Source: Spinacia oleracea (lineage: Eukaryota > Streptophyta > Magnoliopsida > Caryophyllales > Amaranthaceae). Taken from it: a stretch of 64,000 bases of DNA. Position 1 is the first letter of the stretch. Each line of letters begins with the position of its first letter. Position numbers and translations under genes: made by a program. Under the pieces are notes generated by a model that saw nothing but the letters and a program-made list of their open reading frames with translations, was not told the DNA's origin and did not search any database. The stretch is from NCBI RefSeq assembly GCF_020520425.1, contig NC_079487.1, positions 132,702,385 to 132,766,384 of the forward strand, written 5' to 3'. Positions 36,144 to 49,315 of the stretch are shown here, piece after piece.

Positions 36144-39100
36144 TCTCTTAGATCCAGTAAAAGGAAATGATTTTGTGTTCAATTTCATAATCATTCTATG
36201 GAGGAAGATTGCCATTGGTATGACTGTATAAGGTTTGTGACTGATTTCCATCTGCTTGCGCTTTACTGCTGCCCTTTGAGGGGATTTGCTCAACTTTTGT
36301 GTATCCTTGTAATAGTTTATCAAATTCTAGTAATCTGAGCTTGTTTTGCTTTCCCAGGTATGGGACTATGGGAGTCATTTGCTGTGTAAGGGGGCTGTCT
36401 AAATATCTATCACTTGACAGAACACTGTGCTGCTGCTGCTGGAAAGTGAACAAGGTGCAAGTCTCCCAGGCTCTGCATGTCAAATAGCCTGATAAACAAC
36501 CTCCATGCAGAACCATTATTGAAGGGAAAACCTTCTATGCAGATTGTATGGCCTTCATATAGGTATGTTGGTGAACCTCCGATTACAAGTTTTCACGTTG
36601 TATATTGAGATTTTTTTTTGGGTAGAATATATTGAGATTTAAGTAATAGATTTCAGCCTTGTTGTACTCTTCATGAACTTTTATACAAGTGTATTGAGTA
36701 CTTTCAGAGAGTTGAAATCTCATGGTTCTGCTTCTTTTTTGTATGTTAACGAAATCCATTTCATGCACAATCTTTGAATTTTCTTTTTTCACAATTGAGT
36801 AGATGTTGATATTTGTCAATGTTGATTCTTTTTGCTGTTAAGATTTTCTTACATTTTTTCAGATTTCCCTGTAGCTGATGACTATCTGTTTATGTTTTCC
36901 TAGAAAACCATTGTCCTTTTTGGCATATCAAAGCATGATAAAAGTTAAGGTATATTTCTTTTTTTCCTTTACCTTTTAGGTATAAATGTATTATCGCTTG
37001 GAGCTAGTTAATTGTTTGATAAGCTGGCTCTTGGTTGACACCTTTTTTGTTTTTCGTTAGCAGGCTCTTGAACCCCAGCAGCAAAGAGTACTTTAAGTCT
37101 GGCCTTGTTCTTCTCTGGTGTACTTGTCAAGAAAGATGTTAACATCCTTTATGCCAAAGATCGGTCCAAACTGCTAAGATGCTTACTTCTATCTTGCTGT
37201 TAATTATCCCACTATCCTAGTGATATAGCTGTGTTCATATCGAAAATATTGGCATTTCATAGTTGAACCAACATAGCTCAACTCGTGCATGTTACTGCTG
37301 ATCCAGTTTTGCACCCAGCATTTCTGTTAGTAGTTAGAGATGTACTCTGGAGCAGGATGAAGATCCTGTCGTCATATAGGTATTGAGTTAGTTCTTTTTG
37401 TGAACCTCTCTGAGTCTTACATTTTTCAATTAACAGTAACCTCAGATTGGCCACTTATCTTCCGTGGAAAACATTCTAGTAGTGGCTATGTTTTTTGACC
37501 TTGTCGTATCTTGTTAACCAAGCTTGTTATGGAATCTCCTAGGTCAGAAACATTTTTGGTTTAAGAAAACCCCGCTGCAGGATTTTGTGCTTCTGAATTA
37601 CTCGGTTGTAGTTAGAAAATCATGGTTGATTTCTCTAAAAACCAGAAACAGAAAATCATTATCGATACTGCAACTTCTAGGGCTAACATTGAGTTCCGTG
37701 TGCAGTGGACTTGTAATATTAAACTACTTCCGGTGATTTATCCATCAAAATTGCCAAGTTCTAAAAGTGGAAAAGGGAAAGTAATGATGCTGCATTTATT
37801 GCCGAATAATGTATCTGTATATGTTTACAGTACATGATTCAGAAAGTTGAGCAATCATTCGAGTGGTACCAAGAATTAACGAGAAAATTTTCTAGAACGG
37901 TAATGATGTGTTTATGGGGTGATTATCCGTAGATTTTCTCTTTCAGACAATATACCATTTTGAGTGTTACTTTCCACCATTGCTTCCTAGTCCGCATCTA
38001 TGAACATAGATCGAACTTCCAGCTATGGATTCTATTGATTTCTACCATGTCTTGGCCTTTAAATTGGGTCTTTGAGATTTCTCATTATTTGTATATGATT
38101 TGGATGTTACTTCCAAGTTCCAATGACACAAGTTGTAACATGGCTGAGAAAATGAAACAGCATCAGGGTCAGCTGTATGTATAATTGTAAATTGATTTCT
38201 AGATCTGTTTCCATGTCACCATCTTCAATACTCTGTTATTTTGATATACCTACTGTTAGCCAGTAGTGAAAAATCCCCTGTTAATTATTAATATCAAATA
38301 CAGAGTACAGTTTTTCGCTTGCTCAGAAAATCTGTAACTTTGGGTTGTAGTGGCTAGAGATTTTGTGTATCTGCACTTTGTGATCAATTGCTGATACTCT
38401 GATAGATGACATGTTGATTTGGGTCATATATATTATTAACCAAACTAATTATTTTACACAGATGCAGGGTGATTTCTGAATTCTGATTGATACATAAATG
38501 ATTGCAATGCGGTTGGCGGAGCAAGTAAAGGGTTGCTTTCTGACGCTCTAACAGAAGTGATGATTGAGGAAAAATGAATTATACCGTGTGTGTGCTTGGT
38601 TGTGATTGAGATGGGCCATGGGAGGCGCACCGTGGAGGTTCTTTTTCTCTCTCTTGAATATTTATTTCGGCACCATCCGTTTTCGGTCAAGCTACTAATC
38701 ATAGTATTTCCAAGTTAAGTAGGTTCTTCTGGCTGGCAATTACATGATTAATTAGTGCTTTGCATTAGCCGGACCATTAAACAATAGTATGAATTCAATG
38801 AATTGTACCTTTTCGGAAAATCCAAAAGCAAAGAAAGCTTTTTATTTTGGGTATACAAAAGAAAAAACTGTACTTTGTTAATACTTTGTTAATACCAAAA
38901 AGTTGTCTGTCTTCGTTGGTCTCAACTTGAAGTTGTCGCTGAAAGTTGTAAATTTGTGTGGGATGATGGGGGTAGCTACGAGGAATCTGTCACCAACTCA
39001 CCTACACTTGAGTTTTTAGATTAGGTACTGGACCTATCTACTAGTGTACCATAAAGGATACGGAGGTTTTATGTACAAGTGGTGTCTTGATTAGGAATGA

Positions 39101-39344
39101 TGATGTATTTTCGTTGTAACTTTGTCCTAAACCTCTCCTAAAATTATTAACAGATGATGTACTACTACTGTATATACAATAAACTTACTTAATTACCCCA
39201 GTTGGATTAAAATTGTCTTTTTATTTTTGTTGCCGTAGCTTTTCTTTTTTACCTTACTTCATCCTGTATTTAGAAAATGCTTGAATGCATCTTTTAGGAC
39301 TTCGTTGTAACTTTGTCCCAACCTCTCACAAAAAAAAAAAGGTT
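36144..39344. other. 3' flank of the helicase gene and intergenic DNA; no gene recognised
   Basis: The first part is likely 3' untranslated sequence. Open frames up to about 80 codons exist (for example near 37524-37837 on the plus strand and 38454-38702 on the minus), but none has recognisable domains, composition bias or splice context. The region is less repeat-rich than what follows. Transcribed non-coding sequence cannot be excluded. Confidence 0.5.
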
Positions 39345-39602
39345 CTTCCTCCGTTCCGTAAATATCACACTATTTTGGGTTTTTACACTATTCAAGCTAC
39401 AACTTTGACCATTTTTTGTGATTTATATGTAAGAAGATTGTAGTCATGTGAGGTCATGTTAGATTCGTAACGATATATATGTTCTAAATATCAGTTTTTT
39501 ATAATTTTTAATTACACACGAATTGAGATATTAAGAGTCAAAACAATGTGTTGGAAGAGTCAAAGTCAACCATGATGTGATATTTATAGAACCGAGGAAA
39601 TA
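39345..39602. mobile_element. Stowaway-like MITE
   Basis: CCTCCGTTCCGTAAATATCAC pairs approximately with the reverse complement of GTGATATTTATAGAACCGAGG. The inside has GTCAAAGTCAACC-type words common in this element group. Confidence 0.75.
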
Positions 39603-41408
39603 TAACTATTTAAAACTTGAACATCATCTTTGTAACTAACAACTCCTTAATATATGTGCATAATCTTAAAAGACACCTTATTTGGACGAGTATTATGTGT
39701 TGTAGTTTGTACACGGACTACGTATATCGGTGTGCTATGTTTGTTGTATATCGGTGTGCTATGTTTGTTGTCTTTTAAGTTGATGGTTATATGGTGAATA
39801 GACTGTTCTCTACGGATTCCATAAAATCCATTGATTCACCAAAACAGTTTGGATTTATGTTGTGTTCGTCGACACCTAGCTGGGGTAGCTCACTATTGAT
39901 GGATTATATAATTGAAAGGGGAGATTTGGAGCAGCAGTAAGATATGCAATTCATGAACCCATTCCCTTTGCCTCTGTGGTACATTGAATTTGTACCAAAT
40001 GATTAACACCTGCACCTTTGATACTTTTTAGAATAAATGTTCTATGTTTTAGCCTTTAGGTTGTATTTTTGCTTCTCCCAATGGTTGCACCTATTACTAC
40101 GTATTCCCTCTTTACTCTTTTATTGTCCCTTATTCAGTTATTCCTCTTTGGCGTGTCTATTTGAGATTGCTTCAATGGTTATTTGATCCTATTTATTAAT
40201 CTATGTGCACATGTCACACACAATTCTTACTGAAGTGAATTTTGATTGACAGTCAATAAGGGACTGATCAGATATTACCTCCGTTTCTATATAGTTGTAA
40301 CATATGGGATACACTTTTTTCACACACTTTAAGAAAAAGGGAAAGAAAAAGAAAAAGAAAAAGGAATCAAGTCTTTTTATATGAGGCCATAAATGGAAAG
40401 CTTTGTTAATTTATTTGATGGATGAGCTGTTACGGAGTAGAAGTTACAAAAAGAAAAAAAGTGAGAGTATAAATGTCATTGTATACAAAATAGTTTTAAA
40501 CTCACATTGTGTCGCAAGTATTATGATCTTTCCGTTTTAAGGAAATATTGCAAGTAAAAAGAAACGGGAAAATATGTTTAGAGCCCAATTTATGGAGTAA
40601 ATCAATGATTTTTATGGTTTATTAAAATGTACATTTTTATGTGTTCTCACTACGAGTTTCGCTAAAATCAATTAAAGATGTGGCAAAATCAATTTTTTGA
40701 GACGTATATGCAGAACGCAACTTTTGAAACAGGATTTGATGACCAGTAACATTCTAGAAAGAGTGATTCTTGAGAAGATAATTGAGGAGGGAAGATCCAA
40801 ATTTGAGCAAGATGTTGAAATACATGTGTAAACAGAATGGTAAGGAATAATAATTAAGTGTGATTTGGGATCAACAACCATGTGAGAGCTAGAACCAAGT
40901 TGATGCTTAGACTAATGAAGCGTTATGATTTACGGAGGGAGTTTGTAATGAAAGGATCTACGGTTGAAAGTGAATATCCTTATGAATGTTTCCAATGCAA
41001 AATAAGAGAGGCTCCAAACATTGAACATGTCTCTTGTTATTAGTGAAGCTACCCACATAATGTACGCTTCTACACTCTAAACATTGAACTTGCACTCTCT
41101 TACTATTTTCACACTCATAACTTTAGGTTTTTGAACCGATTTTCAATGGAAGCGAGGGTTTATCCTTTTTGAAATGATTTTCTATGCGATCGAACAATTT
41201 TGACGTTCGATCTAAACTCTAAAGTGTTGTTCACTTGTTCGGAAAATAAGAATTAGTGTGTTGTTGTAATAACCTTAATTGTAGGGTTGTAGTTTAAACA
41301 ATGCCAACAAATATTTTTTGTATTGATTGCATAACACTACCCCCTAAAAGTTGTTGCATAGTAAGTTACTCCGTATTGTCCAACATGTTTTACATCTACT
41401 GTATAATA
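39603..41408. other. Intergenic DNA with decayed MITE ends; no gene seen
   Basis: ACCTCCGTTTCTATATAGTTG at about 40278 and CGGAGGGAGTTTGTAATG at about 40934 look like single ends of decayed Stowaway-like elements. A GAAAAAGAAAAAG tract lies near 40345-40360. No coding region is supported. Confidence 0.4.
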
Positions 41409-41724
41409 CTCCTTCTGTATTTTTGTAGGAGTCGCATGTTGATCGGCACAAATATTAAGGAAACATTGTTGAATTTGATATAATAATAATACAAGTGTGG
41501 TATTTGACAATAAAGAAATACTCTGAATAAAAAACACAAGTGAGGTGTAAAAGTTATCAAAAACGGAATTATTTATGATTTAAGTGGCCCGTAGAAAAGT
41601 TAAAAAATAATAAACAATGGAGGAATGAGTGTAAAAGTTACCAAAAATGGGTTATGACGCCTAAAAAATATTGCTGGAAATAATAATTGTGAATTTGTGA
41701 CTCTTAAAAAAAACACGGAGGGAG
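41409..41724. mobile_element. Stowaway-like MITE
   Basis: CTCCTTCTGTATTTTTGTAG pairs with the reverse complement of CTTAAAAAAAACACGGAGGG, and TA flanks both sides (41407-41408, 41725-41726). Confidence 0.75.
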
Positions 41725-41799
41725 TAAATATTGTTAGGCAGTAAGGTACCCAAAAACACTTGAAAGTAACCCTGTTTCATGTAAAAGTTACGGAGTAAC

Positions 41800-41932
41800 T
41801 ATGTAACTTTGAAAAAAAATTATTTTCATAAGTATAAAAAGTTAATCAAAACATGGTAAAAATTATCAAAAAAATAGGTAAAAATAATCCTTATATACAA
41901 TAAATTTATCGTACACAGGGATGTGCAAGACC
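41800..41932 (-). repeat. GTGTACAATAAA-palindrome repeat, fragment (copy 3)
   Basis: AAAAAGTTAATCAAAACATGG, a second block ATACAATAAATTTATCGTAC and the edge GATGTGCAAGACCT follow the same order as the end of the 52797-53122 copy. The other half is missing. Confidence 0.6.
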
Positions 41933-42419
41933 TATTGATTGTATGACTTTCGTATAACAAAAAATCATGTTGGACTAAATCAAACTAATACCATTAGTTT
42001 GTAATTTTGTGTATATATATTTTTAAGGCAATACTCTACATGGCTATATGATCCTAACCTTAAAATATTGGAAAACATATTTGGAAAGTAAAGATTTGTG
42101 TTGCTTTGAGAAAATGAATACAATTGTGAGAAAATTGGTGCACATGATATGTTTAATTCTGTTGCTTAATCTCCGCTGAGAGGCATCAAAGACATCCATC
42201 AGTTGATAACTTCCTATAGGAAGACCTATTTTCACCTGGGTTTCAACTTTCAAGTTGTCATTAAACTAACGAACACATACAGTTTAAGAATCATTTGATC
42301 CGTTTTCTCCTTTGAAGGCTTTCACCTTTGACTAAAATTAACCCAACTCTTTTTATTTTGGTTAATGTCAAGTTGAAAGGCCTTCTATGGTCCCCACATT
42401 TAGTCGCATACTTGCGTAT

Positions 42420-43730
42420 ATTACGATTTCTAAATAATTGTCGTTTTTGTATTTTGAGATTTATCTTTGACCTTAATGTCTCTCAATATATTTAGTAAAT
42501 AGATATAAAAAAATCATATCATAAAAGTAATTCTTAAAACGCATTACAAATTATCAAAGTCGATCGGTTTCTTAGAAATCGTAAAGAACATTATTTATTC
42601 AGAATAGAAGGGAGTATTACACACACACACAAATCGATGTATACATGTTTTTCCTTGACCCGCTACGAGAATTCCTATCAGGATTTTTACACATCTTCTA
42701 GAAATTTAACATAAAAAGTTATCCCTAGAAATTTAACATGCATGATCGATTCTTAAGGACATCCCTAGAAGATTTCCTCTTTTATTGACTTTTGGGGCAC
42801 TTAATACTTTGTTTTGCACTTAAAACTTGTTTAACAGTAACTTAATAGAGCAAATTAACATTTGAGCAGATCACATGATTTTCTCTATCTTGCCTCCTTA
42901 ACTTAAGATTAAACCAACACCAAATCATTTATCTTATCGATAACGGAGCGATTTGGACGATAGAAATAGGAAATTAGTATAATTAATCGTAATTCTCTCT
43001 AATCAATGATTAAACACCTTTAATAGGACGGGTTCGTACAAAACATAAAAAAAAGATGAAAATGGTAGTACTTAATAATAGAATAGAAGTACGTAATACT
43101 ACCAAATCACATTATCACATGCCAACAATAATAACCCACCTTAAACATTTTGCAAAAAGTCTAAGGTGGGTCGATCTATCATTTTTGTTTCAATTTGTTG
43201 CTTAATTAATTTATTAATTTTTGGTTCAATTTGTTGTTTATTTAATTTTATTAATTAATTATTAATTGTATTATCTCACGGCAGCACAGTAAGGGGTTCT
43301 CACATGGAACCCTTTCTATTGCCATTTCGTCCACGTTCTTCAAAGCCAATTCCCCAAAATTTGGTGTTCTTTAAAACAATTTTGGTATGTACATGTATAC
43401 TACTTGTATGAGAGAGATGGAGAGATTAGTAGGTGGTTTGTAATTGTCTTTAGCACCAAAATAGCTTTGAGATCGATTATCATTATGTGCACATATCGAT
43501 TGGTCAATAGTACTTGTTCAGTTAGCCGATATTTTCACCAGACTATTAAATTGTCCTTCGTTTAACAAGTTGGTTTTTTGTAGTCGTATTCATGCTCCAA
43601 CTTGATTAAGAGTATCGAAAGATTTGAAGTATGGTTATTAGGTTCATAGCTTCTTAAGTACAACTACTACTACTATATTTCAAATGTGGATAGACATTCA
43701 TAAAGTTAAGGTAGTACAAAGTGGAAAATT
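42420..43730. other. Intergenic DNA, decayed repeats and a short (AC)n tract
   Basis: AGAATAGAAGGGAGTATT near 42604 looks like one end of a decayed Stowaway element, followed by an ACACACACAC tract. TTAATTTATTAATT-type sequence lies near 43200. I see no gene. Confidence 0.4.
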
Positions 43731-44548
43731 TTGGTATTTAATACGTACCTTAAAAATATACCACTTTTGCATTTATTATCGTATGAAATTTTTATTTTAA
43801 ATTACTACCTTAAACTTTCATTTTTTATTTATTTACTATCACTTTACATTTTTCTCATTTTAAAATTAAGATATCTCTTTTGTTTCTTAATTGTTTGAAG
43901 TGATTAAAAGTTCATTATTTTCCTTTTTCAATATGAATTTCATTGAGAAAGACATTTCAAAATAATTCATTTGATAATTCATAAAAAAATTAAATTTTTT
44001 TAAATAATATTTAATTCGTTTTACCTTTTTACAAATTGTTAAAAGCAATATCCCAATTGAATCCTTACACATAAATGAAAAAATGGGTTTTGAATCACTT
44101 AAATTGATTAAGAAACGAAATAGATATCTCAATTTTATAATGAGAAAACTCTAAAGTGGTACTCCCTCCGTCCCGGAATACTTGACTTGTTTTCCTTATC
44201 GGGCCGTCCCTTAATACTTGACCTGTTTCTAAAAATGGAAATATTCTAACAATATTATATTATTTCTCACTCCACCCCTATTAACCCACCTACCCCCTAC
44301 TCCATACAAAAAATAATTAAAAATTCAACCCCTACTCTCCCCCAACGCCACCTCTTAACCCAGCTCCCACTAACTACATTAAAATAATAACCCACTATCA
44401 ACTACTACCTATTAAATTAAATAAGTCAATTCAAGTTCCTTAAACTCTGTGCCGGTCAAACCAGGTCGAGTATTCCGGGACGGATGGAGTAGTAAATACA
44501 AAAAAAATTGATACAAAAGTGGTGTATTTTTAAGGTAATAAATACCAA
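43731..44548. mobile_element. Inverted-repeat DNA element carrying a nested Stowaway MITE
   Basis: The outer ends (TTGGTATTTAATACGTACCT, then TTAAAAATATACCACTTTTG) match the reverse complement of CAAAAGTGGTGTATTTTTAA followed by GGTAATAAATACCAA. Subtracting the inner 328-bp MITE leaves an element of about 490 bp. No coding capacity. Confidence 0.8.
44162..44489 (+). mobile_element. Stowaway-like MITE, 328 bp, nested in the outer element (pair member 1)
   Basis: CTCCCTCCGTCCCGGAATAC at the left and the reverse complement of TATTCCGGGACGGATGGAG at the right, with TA at 44160-44161 and 44490-44491. Its sequence, inverted, recurs at 46358-46685 at identical length. Confidence 0.9.
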
Positions 44549-44752
44549 AAAATCCTACAAAATATCCAATTAACAAATACGAGTACGTAGTACAAGTAGA
44601 TCATACAAACATACTATGATTTTCCCGTATCTATATCGTATCGAAACTTGTGTTTGTGTTCATCATCGTCCAATAAAGGGCAATTGGAGTCACGGACAAG
44701 AATGCAAAGAAAAGGGAAGAAAGAGGGGTTTGCGTTTGCTGGTTTTTGACTA

Positions 44753-44755
<3 letters not shown>

Positions 44756-44803
<48 letters not shown>
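44756..44803. repeat. (AAT)n microsatellite, about 16 units
   Basis: An uninterrupted run of TAA/AAT triplets. It is likely length-variable between individuals. Confidence 0.95.
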
Positions 44804-44805
<2 letters not shown>

Positions 44806-45039
44806 AGCTCCCCCGGTATGGGAGGCACTTTGCCATGCAATCCGGGGAGATCATACATTTGTAAGCGGTACATTTGATGCAACATTTGTTACACTCTCTC
44901 TGCCTAGCTACTCTAAACCTAATCAATATGTGGAGTAGTAGTACTCATATATTGGTGGTGTTATCATGCATGTGCACATGTGTTCATAATCCACGTTTCG
45001 ATAATCTTTTGCTTAAACGCATTTTGTATATGAAGTATA

Positions 45040-45245
45040 AACTTTTACATAAGACGGTGTTACACAAAAGACCACTTTAGTGTCATATACGTTAAGCACT
45101 GAAACCGATTAGTTATGCATTGGAACTAATTAGTTATCCAATGTAACTAATTAATTTAGAAATGTAACCAATTAGTTAAGTAATGGAACCAATTAGTTAA
45201 ACAATCAAATTGGTCTTTTCAGTTAGACGGTCTTACACAAAAGTA
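45040..45245. repeat. Small repeat element with AACCAATTAGTTA tandem units
   Basis: Both ends carry AGACGGT(G/C)TTACACAAAAG, in direct orientation. The middle holds about five degenerate copies of a 20-base unit such as AATGTAACCAATTAGTTA. The element type is unclear. Confidence 0.5.
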
Positions 45246-46357
45246 GTTGTTTTGTATATATGATAGTGAAACAAGATAAATAATGTTGCATGCATATTAT
45301 CAAAGGGTTTAAACTTTAAAGTAATATGAGTTAATCTTTGTTTAACCAATTATAGATTGATGATGATTGTATTAATATGAAAATGCAACATGTCATTATA
45401 TAAAATTAGCTGAAATTTTGAATCATGTGGGTGTTTAATACGGAATATAGCTTAAGAATCTTAAGATTTTGTGAAGTTTTACTATACATTTGTTTGATTT
45501 ATATAAATTTTTCCAATTTTACTAACATTAGTGTGGGAAGAGCCTCCCAAATATCTCGTAACGATCCCCCGCAATAATAATTGGGAGGGAAATGAAACCT
45601 AAACACCATAAACTCGCCCCGAATCCGGATTAGCCTTAATGGTGAATCGGGTGCTATCACCCCAAAAAAAAAAAAAATCTCATAACGCTCCAAGTCTCCA
45701 ACGTAACCGTTATATCAAACCTGCCAAGTAAGGTTTGACTTAGTGAAATGTGTACAATCATGAAGTATTGAACTTGTGCGATCAAATCTCAATAGGGGCT
45801 CTTTAACGGGGAGATTGGCTAGGTAGTGATGACTTTGCCTTATGGCCACTAAATTAGAAAATTGAATATAACAGCGTCTAATATACTTCATACTACGTAA
45901 CATACTATTAGTGTTTTTAAACTGACTAACCTTTAACCTCACCGAGTACTCCAATATTTGACATAGTAAAGATTTCACATTTTCATCTGAAGGTTATGAG
46001 TTCGAGTCTAGTAGATATCCTAAATAGAAGAGCATATAGTATATCCATCATTTGGGAAATAGAAAAACAACAATGATCATACATGAAATTATCCAAAACA
46101 GCCAAAATGAAAAAGAGAAGGAAGTATACCTACCTTGGGGAAGCCAACTGTCAAGTTGTTGAAAAATCTGGAAGCTCTCCTTACATCGAAATTCTAAATT
46201 AAACACCCCTCGTTCATTTTTTCGACTCTTGACTCTTGAGGCAGTTGCAACACCAACTGCTAAAACTAATCAAAACTTCCACTCTCCCCATCATTAAATT
46301 AATTATTTTATTAAAAAAATATATTTTTTCATATAAAAAAATAATATTATTAGAGTA

Positions 46358-46685
46358 CTCCCTCCGTCCCGGAATACTCAACCCGGTTTGACCGGCACAG
46401 AATTTAAGGGACTTGAATTGACTTATTTAATTTAATAGGTAGTAGTTGATATTGGGGTATTATTTTAATGTTGTTAGTGGGAAATGTGTAAAGGGGTGGG
46501 ATTGGGGGAGAGTAGGGGTTGAATTTTTAATTAGTTTTTGTATGGAGTATGGGGTAGGTGGGTTAATAGGGGTGGAGTGAGAAATAATATAATATTGTTA
46601 GAATATTTCCATTTTTAGAAACAGGTCAAGTATTAAAGGACGGCCCGATAAGAAAAACAGGTCAAGTATTCCGGGACGGAGGGAG
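46358..46685 (-). mobile_element. Stowaway-like MITE, 328 bp, inverted twin of 44162-44489
   Basis: Same ends (CTCCCTCCGTCCCGGAATAC) and same internal words as 44162-44489, read on the other strand, and exactly the same length. TA at 46356-46357 and 46686-46687. It ends about 180 bases before the SAUR start codon, so it lies in that gene's promoter. Confidence 0.9.
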
Positions 46686-46867
46686 TATTAGCCATTAGGT
46701 ATATATGTTTAAAAAATTCATCCAAAAAATAAAATAATTCAACCCCTTTACTCTTCCCATCCCCTTTAAAATCCCCCCCTAACATGGTCTTTCACCAATC
46801 ACCCTCACCACACTTTTTCACTACCAAAAATACAAAAACAAAAAAACTCACAAAAAATAATAAAATT

Positions 46868-47503
46868 ATGGATTCAAAAAAGTCTAACAAAATTAGGGAT
46901 ATTGTAAGGCTACAACAAATCCTCAAGAAATGGAGAAAAGTTGCAAATGCATCAACAAAAAACAACACCACCACCGTCTTCACCACCCAAAACGCCGCCG
47001 CAACCACCATAAACAACGGTGGTAGCAGCAGCAGCAGCGGTGGAAACAAAGGCATAAAGTTCTTAAAAAAGACACTTTCATTTTCAGACAATTACTCTGT
47101 TTCCTCTGTTTCAGCAACAACAGAGTATGTACCAAAAGGTTACTTAGCAGTTTGTGTAGGAAAAGAGTTTAAAAGATATGTGATCCCAACTGAATATTTA
47201 GGTCATCAAGCATTTGGTATTTTATTAAGAGAAGCTGAAGAAGAATTTGGATTTCATCAAGAAGGTGTTCTTAAAATCCCTTGCGAAGTTGCTGTGTTTG
47301 AGAAGATCTTAAAAATGGTGGAACATAAACATAATCATAAAAACCAGAATCAAAGGGAAGAAGAAGAAGAGTCTTTTTACTTCCATGAAAGCTTTGAATT
47401 CCATGCATCTGATATTGATGTTATGAGTTCTACTTTAAGTGGTTGTTGTTCTCCAGATTGTGAACAGCTTCTTCAACCTTCTATTCCTCAATTGTGCAGA
47501 TGA
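46868..47503 (+). CDS. SAUR: SAUR family auxin-responsive protein, 211 aa, single exon
   Basis: SAUR proteins are small auxin-induced proteins; family members promote cell expansion by inhibiting PP2C-D phosphatases at the plasma membrane. The start MDSKKSNKIRDIVRLQQILK matches the conserved opening of the SAUR49/69-type branch, which is why I prefer 46868 to the in-frame ATG at 46784. Residues 25-86 are an Asn/Thr/Ser-rich linker. The SAUR core spans about 87-152 (YVPKGYLAVCVG, KRYVIPTEYL, FGFHQEGVLKIPC). An acidic tail follows (EEEEESFYFHES). No intron is needed, as usual for SAUR genes. At 211 aa it is long for the family (often 90-180). A Stowaway MITE sits in its near promoter. Confidence 0.93.
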   Translation: MDSKKSNKIRDIVRLQQILKKWRKVANASTKNNTTTVFTTQNAAATTINNGGSSSSSGGNKGIKFLKKTLSFSDNYSVSSVSATTEYVPKGYLAVCVGKEFKRYVIPTEYLGHQAFGILLREAEEEFGFHQEGVLKIPCEVAVFEKILKMVEHKHNHKNQNQREEEEESFYFHESFEFHASDIDVMSSTLSGCCSPDCEQLLQPSIPQLCR

Positions 47504-49315
47504 TCCATCATTTTTAACAATGTCTTTCTTTTTTTTATTATTATTAATGGGTTTGCCCTTCCCCTCTTTATTTTTTTTGTTGGAGGAAAATGTATTTAAG
47601 GGGAATGAGGTAGATTTTTCCTCATTAGAACAAATTTTACAATGTTTGTTCTGTTTGTAATGGTTGATTAGATTTTAGTAGATCAGTCATTCATGTACTA
47701 TTATCATCATTTTTCGCGTTAATTATCGTAATTTTTTTTTCTGTTACACTTTGTTTTTCACGGTTACCAATGCATATTTTTTTTAACATTAAAAAGTTGA
47801 TAAAAATCCTAACATTATCTCAAACATAATATTACGTTATTTGTAATACGGGGATTGAAAATATATGGTTAAAGTTTCAACATTTGACCACAAAACTTAA
47901 AGGATAACCAAAAAAAAAAAAACATAAAGAGAGTACATTTTATTTTACTTTGTTCAATAAGAACCTATAAAAAGAACCGCAACTGAATAAATATTTGAAT
48001 CGTTAATGATTTTAGAATACTTTATCAACTTATCTAGTTTTAGCGAAGATGGTTAAATATTCATACGAGAAACAAATTTGGATTCTAGAAGTGTTGAAAT
48101 CAATTCCCTTTGGTTATTGTCAATCAACAATCCGTGACATATGGTGAGAATAGATGATTGAGAATTGAGAATTGTCCTTGAATTGTCCTTTCATTCTAAG
48201 CAATAAAAGTAAAAGTTTCACATGACATTATTTATTTTATGAATTATGATATCAAATCATATGATTTGGAATAAGAGTAGAGTAAATGGTAATCATGTTG
48301 TAATTTTCTTTACAAACACCACGAGACAAGCTAAGCATCCCATGATAGTCGCATAACAATATTAACAAATGTGATATCTTAGGGTTCAATCTAATTTGTT
48401 CACTTTAAATTTACGATAAATTATTATTTATTCTTTTTTAATTAGACCAGATGAGAGGGGATCATAAAGATTTAGATGGAGTTAGAAAACCCCAAAAAGA
48501 AAAAAAAGGAAAAGAGAACCCTTTTCGGATAAAAACGACAATTTAGGTAATGTTGTAGAATCAATATATTGAGTGAACCACTTTGTTGAGGATTAAGAAT
48601 GTTAATGTAATTTTAATTTATTCTTTTCTGTATTATTAAGTTTATGTACAATTTGAATTGTCAAAATATTAGACTTTGAGTTGTTATTAAAAAAAAACGT
48701 ATCTTAGACCTTGAGTAGTTTATCATTTTCAAATAAGAACCCGGCCGATAATTGACATAATATGTTTGGCTCAAGTGCAGCTAGCTATTAAGCCAATATT
48801 ATTGGTAGATTATGATTAATAAATAATAATAGAAGCTTAAGTGCAACATGAATTATTTCCTAATCAGAAAGTCAAAATTAACAAAACAATAATACTTCAT
48901 GAATCATGAAGAAAGTGCATGCACGATACATATTAACCATCATTCATAAAGAATAATGCTGGCTCAAGATATAATTTGAAGAAAAGCAATAAAGTATTTA
49001 AGTTATGTATATACTCCGTACGTATTATAATAGTAATCCGCATTTTTTTTTTGGGGTCCGAATGAATATAAGGGCAATATAAAGTACAAACGATGGAAAA
49101 GAGGTTTGTTCAAATTTAAAACCTAATTTGCGCATCATACATGTCCTCAGTCTTAACCATTAACCACTAGAGCAAAACTTCATTATGAGTGATAATAGGA
49201 AATATGTCGATGTTCTTTTTACGTAACCAAATGTTCTTTTAATTATATACTAATGTTCTTAAAGTGCACCATGCTCTATGTGCACCATGGTCCACCTTCT
49301 AAATTGCGGATAATA
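47504..49315. other. 3' flank of the first SAUR gene and intergenic DNA; no gene seen
   Basis: AT-rich sequence with T- and A-tracts. No coding frames or clear element ends were recognised. Confidence 0.5.

Noticed and set aside
37524-37837. Overlapping 70-codon plus frames
   Set aside because: No domain, no splice context and no repeat match. Length is within chance for this region.
46792-47091. 99-codon minus-strand frame
   Set aside because: Antisense shadow of the first SAUR gene.
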